Source: Anaerolineae bacterium (GTDB taxonomy: Bacteria; Chloroflexota; Anaerolineae; Promineifilales; Promineifilaceae). Taken from it: a stretch of DNA of 64,000 nucleotides. The notes below the pieces were generated by a model. The model searched no databases and was not told where the DNA came from. It saw only the letters and a list, made by a program, of their open reading frames with translations. This document shows positions 1 through 6,303 of this stretch, in pieces. The stretch covers positions 62,001 to 126,000 of the forward strand of contig JAMLHW010000005.1 in NCBI GenBank assembly GCA_023954475.1, in the 5' to 3' direction. Position 1 is the first letter of the stretch. The number at the start of each line of letters is the position of its first letter. The translations under genes were made by a program, and so were the position numbers.

Positions 1-1
1 C

Positions 2-625
2 GGCATGGGCGATGGCCCGGCAAGCATCACGCTCAATCCACCGGCGGCTCCTGTGGCTCAATCCAGCCGCATGATGAGCGATGCGTACTTCTTCTGGCGC
101 ATTTCTGAAGGGGGCCAGGGCGACCCGGTCTCTTCGGCCATGCCTGCATGGAAAGCCAGCCTCGACGAGCAACAAATCTGGGATGTCATCAATTACATGC
201 GTTCGTTGGGTTCCGGCGCAGAGCCACGCCGGGTGATGGGCGGCATGCAGTTCAACCCGGCGGCCGAACAGGTCAAGCAGGAAGCGATGTTGACCACTGC
301 CGTTGAGATGAAGCTCATCACGCCGGAAGACGTCGCGCTGTTCCAGAAAGTCCACGATCTGCTCGACGCGCAAATGGGACAAGGCAATGGTGTTGGCCAG
401 ACCAACGGGCGCGGCAACCCCAATGCGCCCGGGCGCAACGGAACAGCACCGGGTGGCGGCAATGGCTTTGGACGTGGGCAAGGCGGTCCCGGGCTGGGTC
501 AGATGGAGGCCGAGCGGATGGCCGGCATCGGCCGATTGGTGGCTGATGGACTCATCACGCAGGAAGAAGCATTGGCCTTTGAGCAGTTGCACACCCTGCT
601 GACACAAGCAGGTTTGCTCGACTAG
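2..625 (+). CDS. C-terminal part of a cytochrome c-type protein (5' end outside window)
   Basis: The frame is open at the left edge, so the gene starts upstream. The first visible residues, GMGDGPAS, are what normally follows a CxxCHG heme site, so the heme-binding cysteines probably lie just outside the window. Near residue 45 the sequence MPAW..SLDEQQIWDVINYMRSL is the typical last helix of a monoheme cytochrome c fold, with the Met as likely axial ligand. After it comes a tail unusual for the family: a helical segment (LITPEDVALFQKVHDLL), a Gly/Asn/Gln-rich linker of about 45 residues, then a second similar segment (LITQEEALAFEQLHTLL). The duplicated helical motif suggests a small internal repeat used for contacts or assembly. 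It should act outside the membrane in electron transfer. The redox partner cannot be read from this end. Confidence 0.75.
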   Translation, partial: GMGDGPASITLNPPAAPVAQSSRMMSDAYFFWRISEGGQGDPVSSAMPAWKASLDEQQIWDVINYMRSLGSGAEPRRVMGGMQFNPAAEQVKQEAMLTTAVEMKLITPEDVALFQKVHDLLDAQMGQGNGVGQTNGRGNPNAPGRNGTAPGGGNGFGRGQGGPGLGQMEAERMAGIGRLVADGLITQEEALAFEQLHTLLTQAGLLD

Positions 626-693
626 TGGTTTATTTGGGTTGCTGACGGTCATCGGTGTAGAGGCTTGCTGCAGCAAGCCTCTACATGATGCCT

Positions 694-2467
694 TTACATG
701 GCATTTTTTCGGGCGGCAATCAGGCCCGACGCGTGGTTGCCAAATTCGGCCAGCGCCACGACTCCGCGATCTTCGTTCTCACGCGTGCGAACGGAGATGC
801 TGTTTTCGGCCGATTCCCGATCCCCAACCACCAGCATGTACGGCACCTTTTGCTGCTGCGCATTGCGAATCTTCTTGTTCATCCGCTCCGGCCCGTCATC
901 CACGTCCACGCGCAATCCAACTGAGCGCAAAGCTGCTCTCACCCGGTATGCATAATCGACATGCCGATCCGCAATCGGAATGACCACCGCCTGCACCGGA
1001 GCCAGCCACAGCGGAAACGCACCGCCATAATGCTCGATCAGAAAGCCGACAAAGCGCTCGTGACTGCCCAACGGCGCACGGTGAATACACAGCGGCGTCT
1101 TCTCCGAGCCGTCACGGTCGACATACGTCAGTTCAAACCGCGCTGGTTGCACGAAATCGACCTGATTCGTCGCCAGTGAAAACTCGCGACCCACCGCACT
1201 CCACACCTGCACATCGATCTTGGGCCCGTAGAACGCCGCTTCGTCCTCCAGTTCGACAAACGGCACGTCCGCTTTGATCATCACCTCGCGTACCAATGCC
1301 TCCATCTTGAGCCACATTTCCGGCTCATCGACATATTTGTTGCCCAATTCGGCCGATGCGTGTTTACTCAACTGCATGACGTACTTGTCAATGCCAAACA
1401 GGTCGAAATAGAAGCGGTACAGGTCGATGACGCGCATGAATTCGCTCTCAAACTGCGCTTCCGTGCAGTAGATGTGGGCATCGTTTTGCTGTGCCGCTCG
1501 TACCCGCATCAGGCCAAACAGCGATCCACTCGCTTCGTAGCGGTAGACCATGCCGTATTCGGCGATGCGCATGGGCATGTCGCGATAGCTGCGCTGCCGG
1601 TCGCCGAATATCTTGTGGTGAAACGGGCAGTTCATCGGCCGAAGATAATAACTTGCCCCTTCCTGTTCACTCGGCGCATACATTTCGTCGCGATAATACG
1701 GCAGATGGCCGCTGCGCTGATACAGCTGCTCTTTGGCGATGTGCGGCGTGCTGACGCGCAGGTAGTCGTGTTCTTTTTCGAGCGCGAGTTTTTCCAGTTC
1801 TTCGCGCAGGATGTTGCCGTTGGGCAGCCACAACGGCAAACCGGGGCCAATCTCGTCGTCAAAGATGAACAGGTCGAGGTCGCGTCCTAATCGCCGGTGA
1901 TCGCGCCGACGTGCTTCTTCCATAAGCGCCAGATGGGCGTCGAGTTCGGCTTTGCCGGGAAAGACCGTGCCGTAAATGCGCTGCAACATCGGCCGAAATT
2001 CATCGCCCCGCCAATACGCACCGGCCGAGTGCAACAATTTCAACCCGCTGATTGGAATCTCGCCCGTGTGCGCGACATGCGGACCGCGACACAAATCTTC
2101 GAAGCTGTCTTGTCGGTACGTCGTAAGTGCGTCGCCGTCCGCCTCGAATTGATCGATGAGTTCTAGTTTGTAGGGTTGATCGGCGAACAGAGCGCGGGAT
2201 TCGGCCGAATCGATTTCCCGTCGCTCAAACGGAAAGTTGCGCTGGATGATTTTGCGCATCCGCTTCTCGATCCGCGCCAGATCGCGCGGCTTAAACGTCA
2301 CAGGCTTGCCATCCGCATCTTCGCCGAGATCAAAGTCGTAGTAAAAGCCATCCTCAATTGGCGGCCCGATGCCCAGTTTCGCAGCGGGATACAGTTCCAG
2401 AACTGCCTGCGCCAGCACGTGCGCCGCCGAGTGGCGCATTTTGTAGAGGTCTGATTGTTCGTAGTTA
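694..2467 (-). pseudogene. thrS: Threonyl-tRNA synthetase paralogue 1, 5' end split off by an IS
   Basis: Class II ThrRS. Visible parts are the HxxxH editing-domain motif (RHSAAHVL), LCRGPHV, the zinc Cys in MNCPFHH, the motif 2 region (YRYEASGSL), the zinc His in NDAHIYC and motif 3 (GSHERFVGFLIEHYGGAFP). There is no N-terminal TGS domain, as in the intact neighbour at 3998-5797. The IS at 2468-3457 separates the body from its first codons. Removing the IS and one copy of TAGTTA gives ATG (at 3480) encoding MSGNNNNYEQSDLYK in frame, so the original start is known. The body remains open through the IS end but I see no start codon with a ribosome site there; Met at 2439 is the first internal option. 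Motif 2 reads RVRAAQQNDAHIYC where ThrRS usually has RVRGFTxDDxH, so this was already a divergent paralogue. Expression is probably lost or reduced. Confidence 0.88.
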
Positions 2468-2489
2468 ACCTGAGTTCGGAGTTTATGTG

Positions 2490-2558
2490 TTGAAAAGAAA
2501 ACATCTCCAATGTTGATAAAATGGGTTCGCTGAAACGCATTCAAACAAAGGAGATGTT
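2490..2558 (+). promoter_or_regulatory. Transposase promoter region with RBS-sequestering inverted repeat
   Basis: A possible promoter is TTGAAA at 2490-2495 with TTGATA at 2513-2518 (17-bp spacer). A perfect 9-bp inverted repeat joins AACATCTCC (2500-2508) to GGAGATGTT (2550-2558), the latter containing the transposase ribosome site. A transcript starting from the internal promoter lacks the 5' arm, whereas read-through RNA from outside would carry both arms and could hide the ribosome site. Confidence 0.55.
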
Positions 2559-2561
2559 GAT

Positions 2562-3443
2562 ATGAGTCTACTGGAACTGTTCTGTGCTGTCGATGATTTC
2601 TGCATACGATATGAAACCGAACAAGCAAGGCAATTGGTCAGTAATCACCGCAAGCGTGGCCCGAAACCAACTCTGTCAGCTAGTGAAGTCATGACCATTG
2701 TGATCTGGTTTCATTGTTCAGGCTATCGCAATTTCAAGAGCTATTACCAAGACCATGTCTGCGTCCATTTGCGTGCTGAGTTTCCGGAGTTGGTGAGCTA
2801 CACTCGGTTTGTTGAACTGATGCCAACGACACTGCTGCCGCTGTGCATTTACCTGAAATCTCGCTTCGGTCTTTGCACTGGCGTCTCCTTTGTGGATTCA
2901 ACACCCCTGCCTGTGTGCCACAATCGGCGTATCAAACGCCACAAAGTGTTTGCTGACCAGGCTAGACGAGGAAAGACATCGATGGGCTGGTTCTACGGCT
3001 TCAAACTGCATCTGGTGGTCAATGAACACGGCGAACTGCTTGGCATCAAGATCACAGCGGGCAATGTCGATGACCGTAAGCCCGTGCCTCAATTCGCCAA
3101 AACACTGTTTGGCAAGCTGTTTGGTGACAAAGGGTATCTTTCCAAAGCATTGTTTGCTCAGCTCTATGACGATGGCGTCCAATTGATCACACCGATCCGC
3201 AAGAATATGCAAAACCGACTGATGCCGTTAATGGACAAAGTGCTCTCGCGCAAACGCGCCATCATCGAAACAATCAACGACCAATTGAAAAACATACAGC
3301 AGGTTGCTCACACGCGACACCGCAGCGAAGCTAATTTCGCTGTCAATGTCATAGCGGGCTTGATTGCTTACACACATCAAGAGAAGAAACCTGCTCTAAA
3401 CCTATCCCGCAATGAGCGGGATGTTCTTCCTGCCGTCATCTAA
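2562..3443 (+). CDS. IS982-family DDE transposase
   Basis: A 293-residue transposase of usual length for the family. The N-terminal ~90 residues form a helical DNA-binding part ([17 protein letters not shown]). The RNase-H-like DDE core follows: first Asp in [14 protein letters not shown] (about residue 112), then the [13 protein letters not shown] block, the second Asp in FGDKGYLSK, and the last acidic residue in [13 protein letters not shown] before HTRHRS. These are hallmarks of IS982 transposases. A strong ribosome site (AAAGGAG) precedes the ATG by about 8 nt. The TAA stop overlaps the inner edge of the right inverted repeat. It lies antisense to the interrupted thrS. Confidence 0.95.
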   Translation: MSLLELFCAVDDFCIRYETEQARQLVSNHRKRGPKPTLSASEVMTIVIWFHCSGYRNFKSYYQDHVCVHLRAEFPELVSYTRFVELMPTTLLPLCIYLKSRFGLCTGVSFVDSTPLPVCHNRRIKRHKVFADQARRGKTSMGWFYGFKLHLVVNEHGELLGIKITAGNVDDRKPVPQFAKTLFGKLFGDKGYLSKALFAQLYDDGVQLITPIRKNMQNRLMPLMDKVLSRKRAIIETINDQLKNIQQVAHTRHRSEANFAVNVIAGLIAYTHQEKKPALNLSRNERDVLPAVI

Positions 3444-3457
3444 CTCCGAACTCAGGT

Positions 3458-3480
3458 TAGTTATTGTTATTCCCTGACAT
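3458..3480 (-). pseudogene. Detached first codons of thrS paralogue 1
   Basis: On the minus strand ATG at 3480 begins M-S-G-N-N-N-N and then runs into the right copy of the TAGTTA duplication and the IS. An AAGG ribosome-site-like sequence lies about 9 nt upstream of the ATG. Together with the body at 694-2467 it reconstitutes a ThrRS lacking a TGS domain, with the same short leader as the intact paralogue (MSDNNGVPYEQSD). Confidence 0.85.
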
Positions 3481-3483
3481 TGT

Positions 3484-3560
3484 TTATTACCTTGAGCTTT
3501 CAGCGGTCCGCCTACAGCTACAGCCAGTAAAAGCTGGTGGCTGATAGCTGACGGCTAACC
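3484..3560. repeat. Intergenic AGCTGATAGCTGACGGCT-type repeat
   Basis: A run of short, imperfectly repeated AGCT/GCTGA units (for example GGCTGATAGCTGACGGCT) in the thrS1 leader. Similar stretches occur at 5809-5885, 15526-15550 and 47526-47548. All are intergenic. No open frame is visible in them. Confidence 0.55.
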
Positions 3561-3567
3561 GCTCGAT

Positions 3568-3598
3568 CAAAAAAAGGCCGCTCATGTGAGCGACCTTT
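3568..3598 (-). terminator. Rho-independent terminator in the thrS1 leader
   Basis: On the minus strand a perfect 11-bp stem, AAAGGTCGCTC with GAGCGGCCTTT (one G-T pair), and a 4-nt loop are followed by a run of T. It sits between the upstream genes and the original thrS1 start, where an attenuator would be. Upstream, TGTGAGCG (minus strand, forward 3624-3631) is fully complementary to the 5' arm of the terminator, so an alternative anti-terminator pairing is possible. Confidence 0.75.
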
Positions 3599-3760
3599 CG
3601 ACAAAATGACAAACAGTATCGAACGCTCACAGCGTGGTAGTTCGGGTCGTGGTCCAGGTAGCAGTCAGAAAATGGTTGTTCACGGTGTTTGTGTTATTCG
3701 GCCGATAACAGCCGCAATCCCTGTTCTTACATGACGTAATGTGAGCCTGATTGTTTCCAG
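3568..3760 (-). promoter_or_regulatory. Possible degenerate T-box leader of thrS1
   Basis: The minus strand carries TGGACCACG (forward 3648-3656). This matches the T-box core TGGNACCRCG except for one missing base. It is followed by a sequence that can pair with the terminator's 5' arm and then by the terminator itself. Its position before a threonyl-tRNA synthetase fits. I cannot assign stem I or a specifier codon, so this remains a candidate; a decayed or variant T-box is the simplest reading. Confidence 0.4.
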
Positions 3761-3991
3761 TCACGTTCCAAAATCGCCGTAGATTGCTTCCAGATACTCG
3801 TCATGATTGATACTGACATCATCGAAACCCGATTTATACTTGCCAACAATTTCCAACGACCGTCGTTTCATCTCGTCCAAAGAAGGCTTTTCCTGCTGTA
3901 AGGCGGGCGTTGATTCGGCCGATTTTTCTGTCCCTAATGGATCGTTTTCCTCATTCATGGCCTCAACTTGTGTATTTTTGTCGCTCTTCAT
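3761..3991 (-). CDS. Small acidic hypothetical protein (76 aa) downstream of thrS2
   Basis: I do not recognise this protein. It is 76 residues, hydrophilic and Glu/Ser-rich in the first half, with KRRSLEIVGKYKSGFDDVSINHDEYLEAIYGDFGT at its end (given in parts: KRRSLEIVGKYKSG, then DVSINHDEYLEAIYGDFG). The second half looks helical and ordered, and resembles small proteins with a conserved ILGKYKSG-like motif whose role is not known to me. It begins 6 bp after the thrS2 stop and is probably co-transcribed under the same T-box. No signal peptide or membrane segment is visible. It contains one TCGGCCGA copy in frame as SAE. Confidence 0.6.
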   Translation of the reverse strand: MKSDKNTQVEAMNEENDPLGTEKSAESTPALQQEKPSLDEMKRRSLEIVGKYKSGFDDVSINHDEYLEAIYGDFGT

Positions 3992-3997
3992 GAAACA

Positions 3998-5797
3998 TTA
4001 CAGCGTCAGTGACCGCTCATCAATCAAGCTTGCGGCATAAGCCACAAAGTCAGCAACAGATTGCACGCCGCGATTCTCGTTGTCCCGCGTGCGCAGCGCC
4101 ACCGCGCCCGCTTCCACCTCATTGTCACCAACAACCAGTTGGAACGGAACCTTCTGCAATTGGTGATTGCGAATCTTCTTGTTCATGCGCTCATTGCCGT
4201 CGTCCACTTCCACGCGCAAGCCGGCCGCCTTCAACTGTGCCGCAACTTCTTGCGCAAACGGCACATGCCGATCCGCAATTGGAATCAACACAGCCTGCAC
4301 CGGAGATAACCACACGGGAAATGCGCCGTTGAAATGCTCGATCAAAATGCCGACAAAGCGCTCCATGCTGCCAAACGGCGCGCGGTGGATCATCACCGGC
4401 CGATGCGGCTCGCCATCTGCACCGACATATTCCAGACCAAACCGCTCCGGCAGCAGGAAATCAACCTGCACCGTGCCCAATTGCCATTCACGCTTGAGCA
4501 CATCGCGGAAGATAAAATCGAGCTTCGGCCCATAAAACGCCGCTTCGCCCTCTTCAACCACATAGTTGAGACCCAGCTTATCGGCCGCTTGCCTGATTGC
4601 CGCAATGCCGCGCGCCCACATTTGCGGCGCTCCGGCATATTTGTCGCTGGCGGGATCATTTGTGCCCAGCCGCGCGCGGAAATCGTTGAAGCCCATCGTG
4701 TTGAACACGTACTGAATTAACTCGACGACGTGGATGAACTCTTCCTCAAGTTGGTCAGGCGAGACGAATAAATGTGAATCATCGACCGTGAAGCCGCGCA
4801 CGCGCGTCAAGCCATTTAGCTCACCGCTCTTTTCGTAGCGATACACCGTACCGAACTCGGCCAGACGCACCGGCAAATCGCGGTAACTGCGCGGTTTGCT
4901 GCGGTAAATCTCGATGTGATGCGGGCAGTTCATCGGTTTGAGCATGAATTCCTCGTCATCAACCTCAATCGGCGTGTATTGGCTATCCTTGTAATATGGA
5001 TAGTGTCCGCTCGTTTTGTACAGTTCCAGATTGCCGATATGCGGCGTGATCACGGGCTGGTAGCCGCGCTCCATTTGCGCTGTGCGCAGAAAATTCTCCA
5101 GCGTTTCGCGCAAGATCGCGCCTTTCGGTAGCCAGAGCGGCAACCCGGAGCCGACCAGCGGCGACAGATGGAACAGTTCCAACTGCTTGCCGAGACGGCG
5201 ATGATCGCGCATTTTCGCTTCTTCGAGCAAATGTAGATAGTCATCCAGTTCGGCTTTGTTGTGCCACGCGGTGCCGTAGATGCGCTGCAATTGTTCGCGG
5301 TTTTCATCGCCGCGCCAATAGGCGCCGCCGCTGCGCAGCAGTTTGACCGCGTTGGCCTTGACTTGCTTGGTATAGCCGACATGCGGCCCGCGACACAGAT
5401 CGACAAATTCGCGCTGCGTGTAAATACTCACTTCCTCGACGCCTTCATTTTTGACGAGATCCTCAATTAACTCGATCTTGTAAGGTGCATCGGCGAAAAA
5501 GACAAGCGCTTCGTCGACTGTCATGGATGAATGCTCAAATCTGGCGTTTTGTTTGAGCAACTGCTTCATCCGCACTTCAATTTTTTCCAAATCTTCTTCG
5601 GAAAACGTGATGAGTTTGCCGTTTTCGTCTGCGCCGAGATCGAAGTCGTAATAAAAGCCGTCTTCAATCGGTGGGCCGATGGCGAGTTTGGCTTCGGGAT
5701 AGAATTCAAGCACCGTTTCGGCCATGACATGGGCGGCCGAATGCCGGATGCGGTACAGGTCTGATTGTTCGTATGGTACGCCGTTATTGTCTGACAT
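3998..5797 (-). CDS. thrS: Threonyl-tRNA synthetase (intact, TGS-less)
   Basis: Charges tRNA-Thr with threonine in the cytoplasm. It has 599 residues against about 640 in typical ThrRS; the difference is the missing N-terminal TGS domain. Order of parts: editing domain with HSAAH (about residues 18-22) and DLCRGPHVGYT, then the class II core with MNCPHH (zinc Cys), motif 2 YRYEKSGELNGLTRVRGFT, DDSHLF (zinc His), motif 3 HRAPFGSMERFVGILIEH, and the C-terminal anticodon-binding domain (VLIPIADRH...VEVDDGNERMNKKIRNHQ). All three zinc ligands and the editing motifs are present. The ATG follows GAGGAACC, a good ribosome site. It is preceded by a T-box and followed closely by the 76-aa gene. It is likely the sole functional ThrRS now that the neighbour is interrupted. 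Confidence 0.97.
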   Translation of the reverse strand: MSDNNGVPYEQSDLYRIRHSAAHVMAETVLEFYPEAKLAIGPPIEDGFYYDFDLGADENGKLITFSEEDLEKIEVRMKQLLKQNARFEHSSMTVDEALVFFADAPYKIELIEDLVKNEGVEEVSIYTQREFVDLCRGPHVGYTKQVKANAVKLLRSGGAYWRGDENREQLQRIYGTAWHNKAELDDYLHLLEEAKMRDHRRLGKQLELFHLSPLVGSGLPLWLPKGAILRETLENFLRTAQMERGYQPVITPHIGNLELYKTSGHYPYYKDSQYTPIEVDDEEFMLKPMNCPHHIEIYRSKPRSYRDLPVRLAEFGTVYRYEKSGELNGLTRVRGFTVDDSHLFVSPDQLEEEFIHVVELIQYVFNTMGFNDFRARLGTNDPASDKYAGAPQMWARGIAAIRQAADKLGLNYVVEEGEAAFYGPKLDFIFRDVLKREWQLGTVQVDFLLPERFGLEYVGADGEPHRPVMIHRAPFGSMERFVGILIEHFNGAFPVWLSPVQAVLIPIADRHVPFAQEVAAQLKAAGLRVEVDDGNERMNKKIRNHQLQKVPFQLVVGDNEVEAGAVALRTRDNENRGVQSVADFVAYAASLIDERSLTL

Positions 5798-5808
5798 GGT
5801 TCCTCTTT

Positions 5809-5885
5809 CAAGCTGTCAGCTTTTAGCTATTAGCTGTCAGCTTATTTTATTTTGCTGAAAGCTGTGTGCTGAAGACTGTCAGCTC
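5809..5885. repeat. Intergenic AGCTGTCAGCT-type repeat
   Basis: Successive imperfect units such as AGCTGTCAGCTTTTAGCT and GCTGAAAGCTGTGTGCTGA lie between the thrS2 ribosome site and the T-box terminator. Same family as 3484-3560, 15526-15550 and 47526-47548. Confidence 0.55.
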
Positions 5886-5892
5886 ATTCAAT

Positions 5893-5929
5893 AAAAAAAC
5901 GCCATCACCCATGTCGGGGCGATGACGTT
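5893..5929 (-). terminator. T-box intrinsic terminator
   Basis: Minus-strand stem AACGTCATCGCCC with GGGTGATGGCGTT (13 bp including two G-T pairs), loop CGACAT, followed by seven T. It lies directly downstream of the T-box core and upstream of the thrS2 ribosome site. Confidence 0.9.
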
Positions 5930-6167
5930 TGCATGCGTTCGCGGTTCCACCCAACTTCGGCCGAAAGCGGTTAGCTTTTAGCCCTCATTGTTCGGCCGAT
6001 AACGGAGCCTGCCGGGCTTTCATAGTTGCTTGTGCGTTCCGAAAGCCACTCGTGGGGGGTTTTTGCCGTCGTCGTCGCTGTCGTGATTCTCAGCCGTTGA
6101 TCACAACTCTCTGCTGCTTGAGCGACGGGTACTCGTCCCACTCAACGTGTTGCCACCTATATTTGTA
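5893..6167 (-). promoter_or_regulatory. T-box riboswitch of thrS2
   Basis: Read on the minus strand, the leader runs about 275 nt from the predicted transcription start to the terminator. It contains the diagnostic T-box sequence GGGTGGAACCGCG (forward 5940-5952), an exact match to GGGTGGNACCRCG. The terminator follows at 5893-5929. The UGGA inside would pair with the UCCA end of uncharged tRNA-Thr, stabilising the antiterminator so that ThrRS is made when threonyl-tRNA is scarce. A helix GTTGTGAT/ATCACGAC lies within a CGTCGCT/AGCGACG helix in the 5' part and may belong to stem I. I cannot place the threonine specifier codon with confidence. Two TCGGCCGA palindromes lie inside the leader. 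Confidence 0.88.
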
Positions 6168-6173
6168 CGGATC

Positions 6174-6201
6174 ATTATAAACCAGCCGTCTGTGTTGTCA
6201 A
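6174..6201 (-). promoter_or_regulatory. Promoter of the thrS2 T-box transcript
   Basis: Minus-strand TTGACA (6196-6201) and TATAAT (6174-6179) are both exact sigma-70 consensus hexamers with a 16-bp spacer. The expected start is near 6167. Confidence 0.85.
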
Positions 6202-6223
6202 GCCGGATCGCCGTGCCTATAAT
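6195..6223 (+). promoter_or_regulatory. Promoter of the LCP gene, -35 overlapping the thrS2 -35
   Basis: Plus-strand TTGTCA (6195-6200) and TATAAT (6218-6223) with a 17-bp spacer. Its -35 hexamer uses five of the same base pairs as the thrS2 -35 on the other strand, so the two promoters are back to back. The expected start near 6230 gives a leader of about 75 nt. Confidence 0.78.
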
Positions 6224-6303
6224 GCGGCGTTGCTCACAATCGGGCAATTGAAATTTCAAAGTTGGCAACTTTGGCGAAAGTTGACAACTCTATTTGTACC
6301 ATT

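Larger units (their letters stand above)
2468..3457 (+). mobile_element. IS982-family insertion sequence, 990 bp
   Basis: The element has perfect 16-bp terminal inverted repeats starting ACCTGAGTTCGGAGTT (2468-2483 and 3442-3457) and one transposase gene. It is flanked by a 6-bp direct repeat, TAGTTA (2462-2467 and 3458-3463). Ends beginning with AC, a length near 1 kb and a short target duplication fit the IS982 family. It holds no copy of the TCGGCCGA palindrome that is frequent elsewhere in the window, consistent with recent arrival. The intact inverted repeats, intact duplication and intact transposase all suggest a young and possibly active copy. Confidence 0.95.

Noticed and set aside
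1360-1890. Plus-strand 176-codon frame inside thrS1
   Set aside because: Antisense shadow of conserved ThrRS catalytic sequence.
2468-2628. N-terminal extension of thrS1 reading through the IS end
   Set aside because: It is antisense to the transposase start and made of IS sequence; the real N-terminus is recovered on the far side of the IS.
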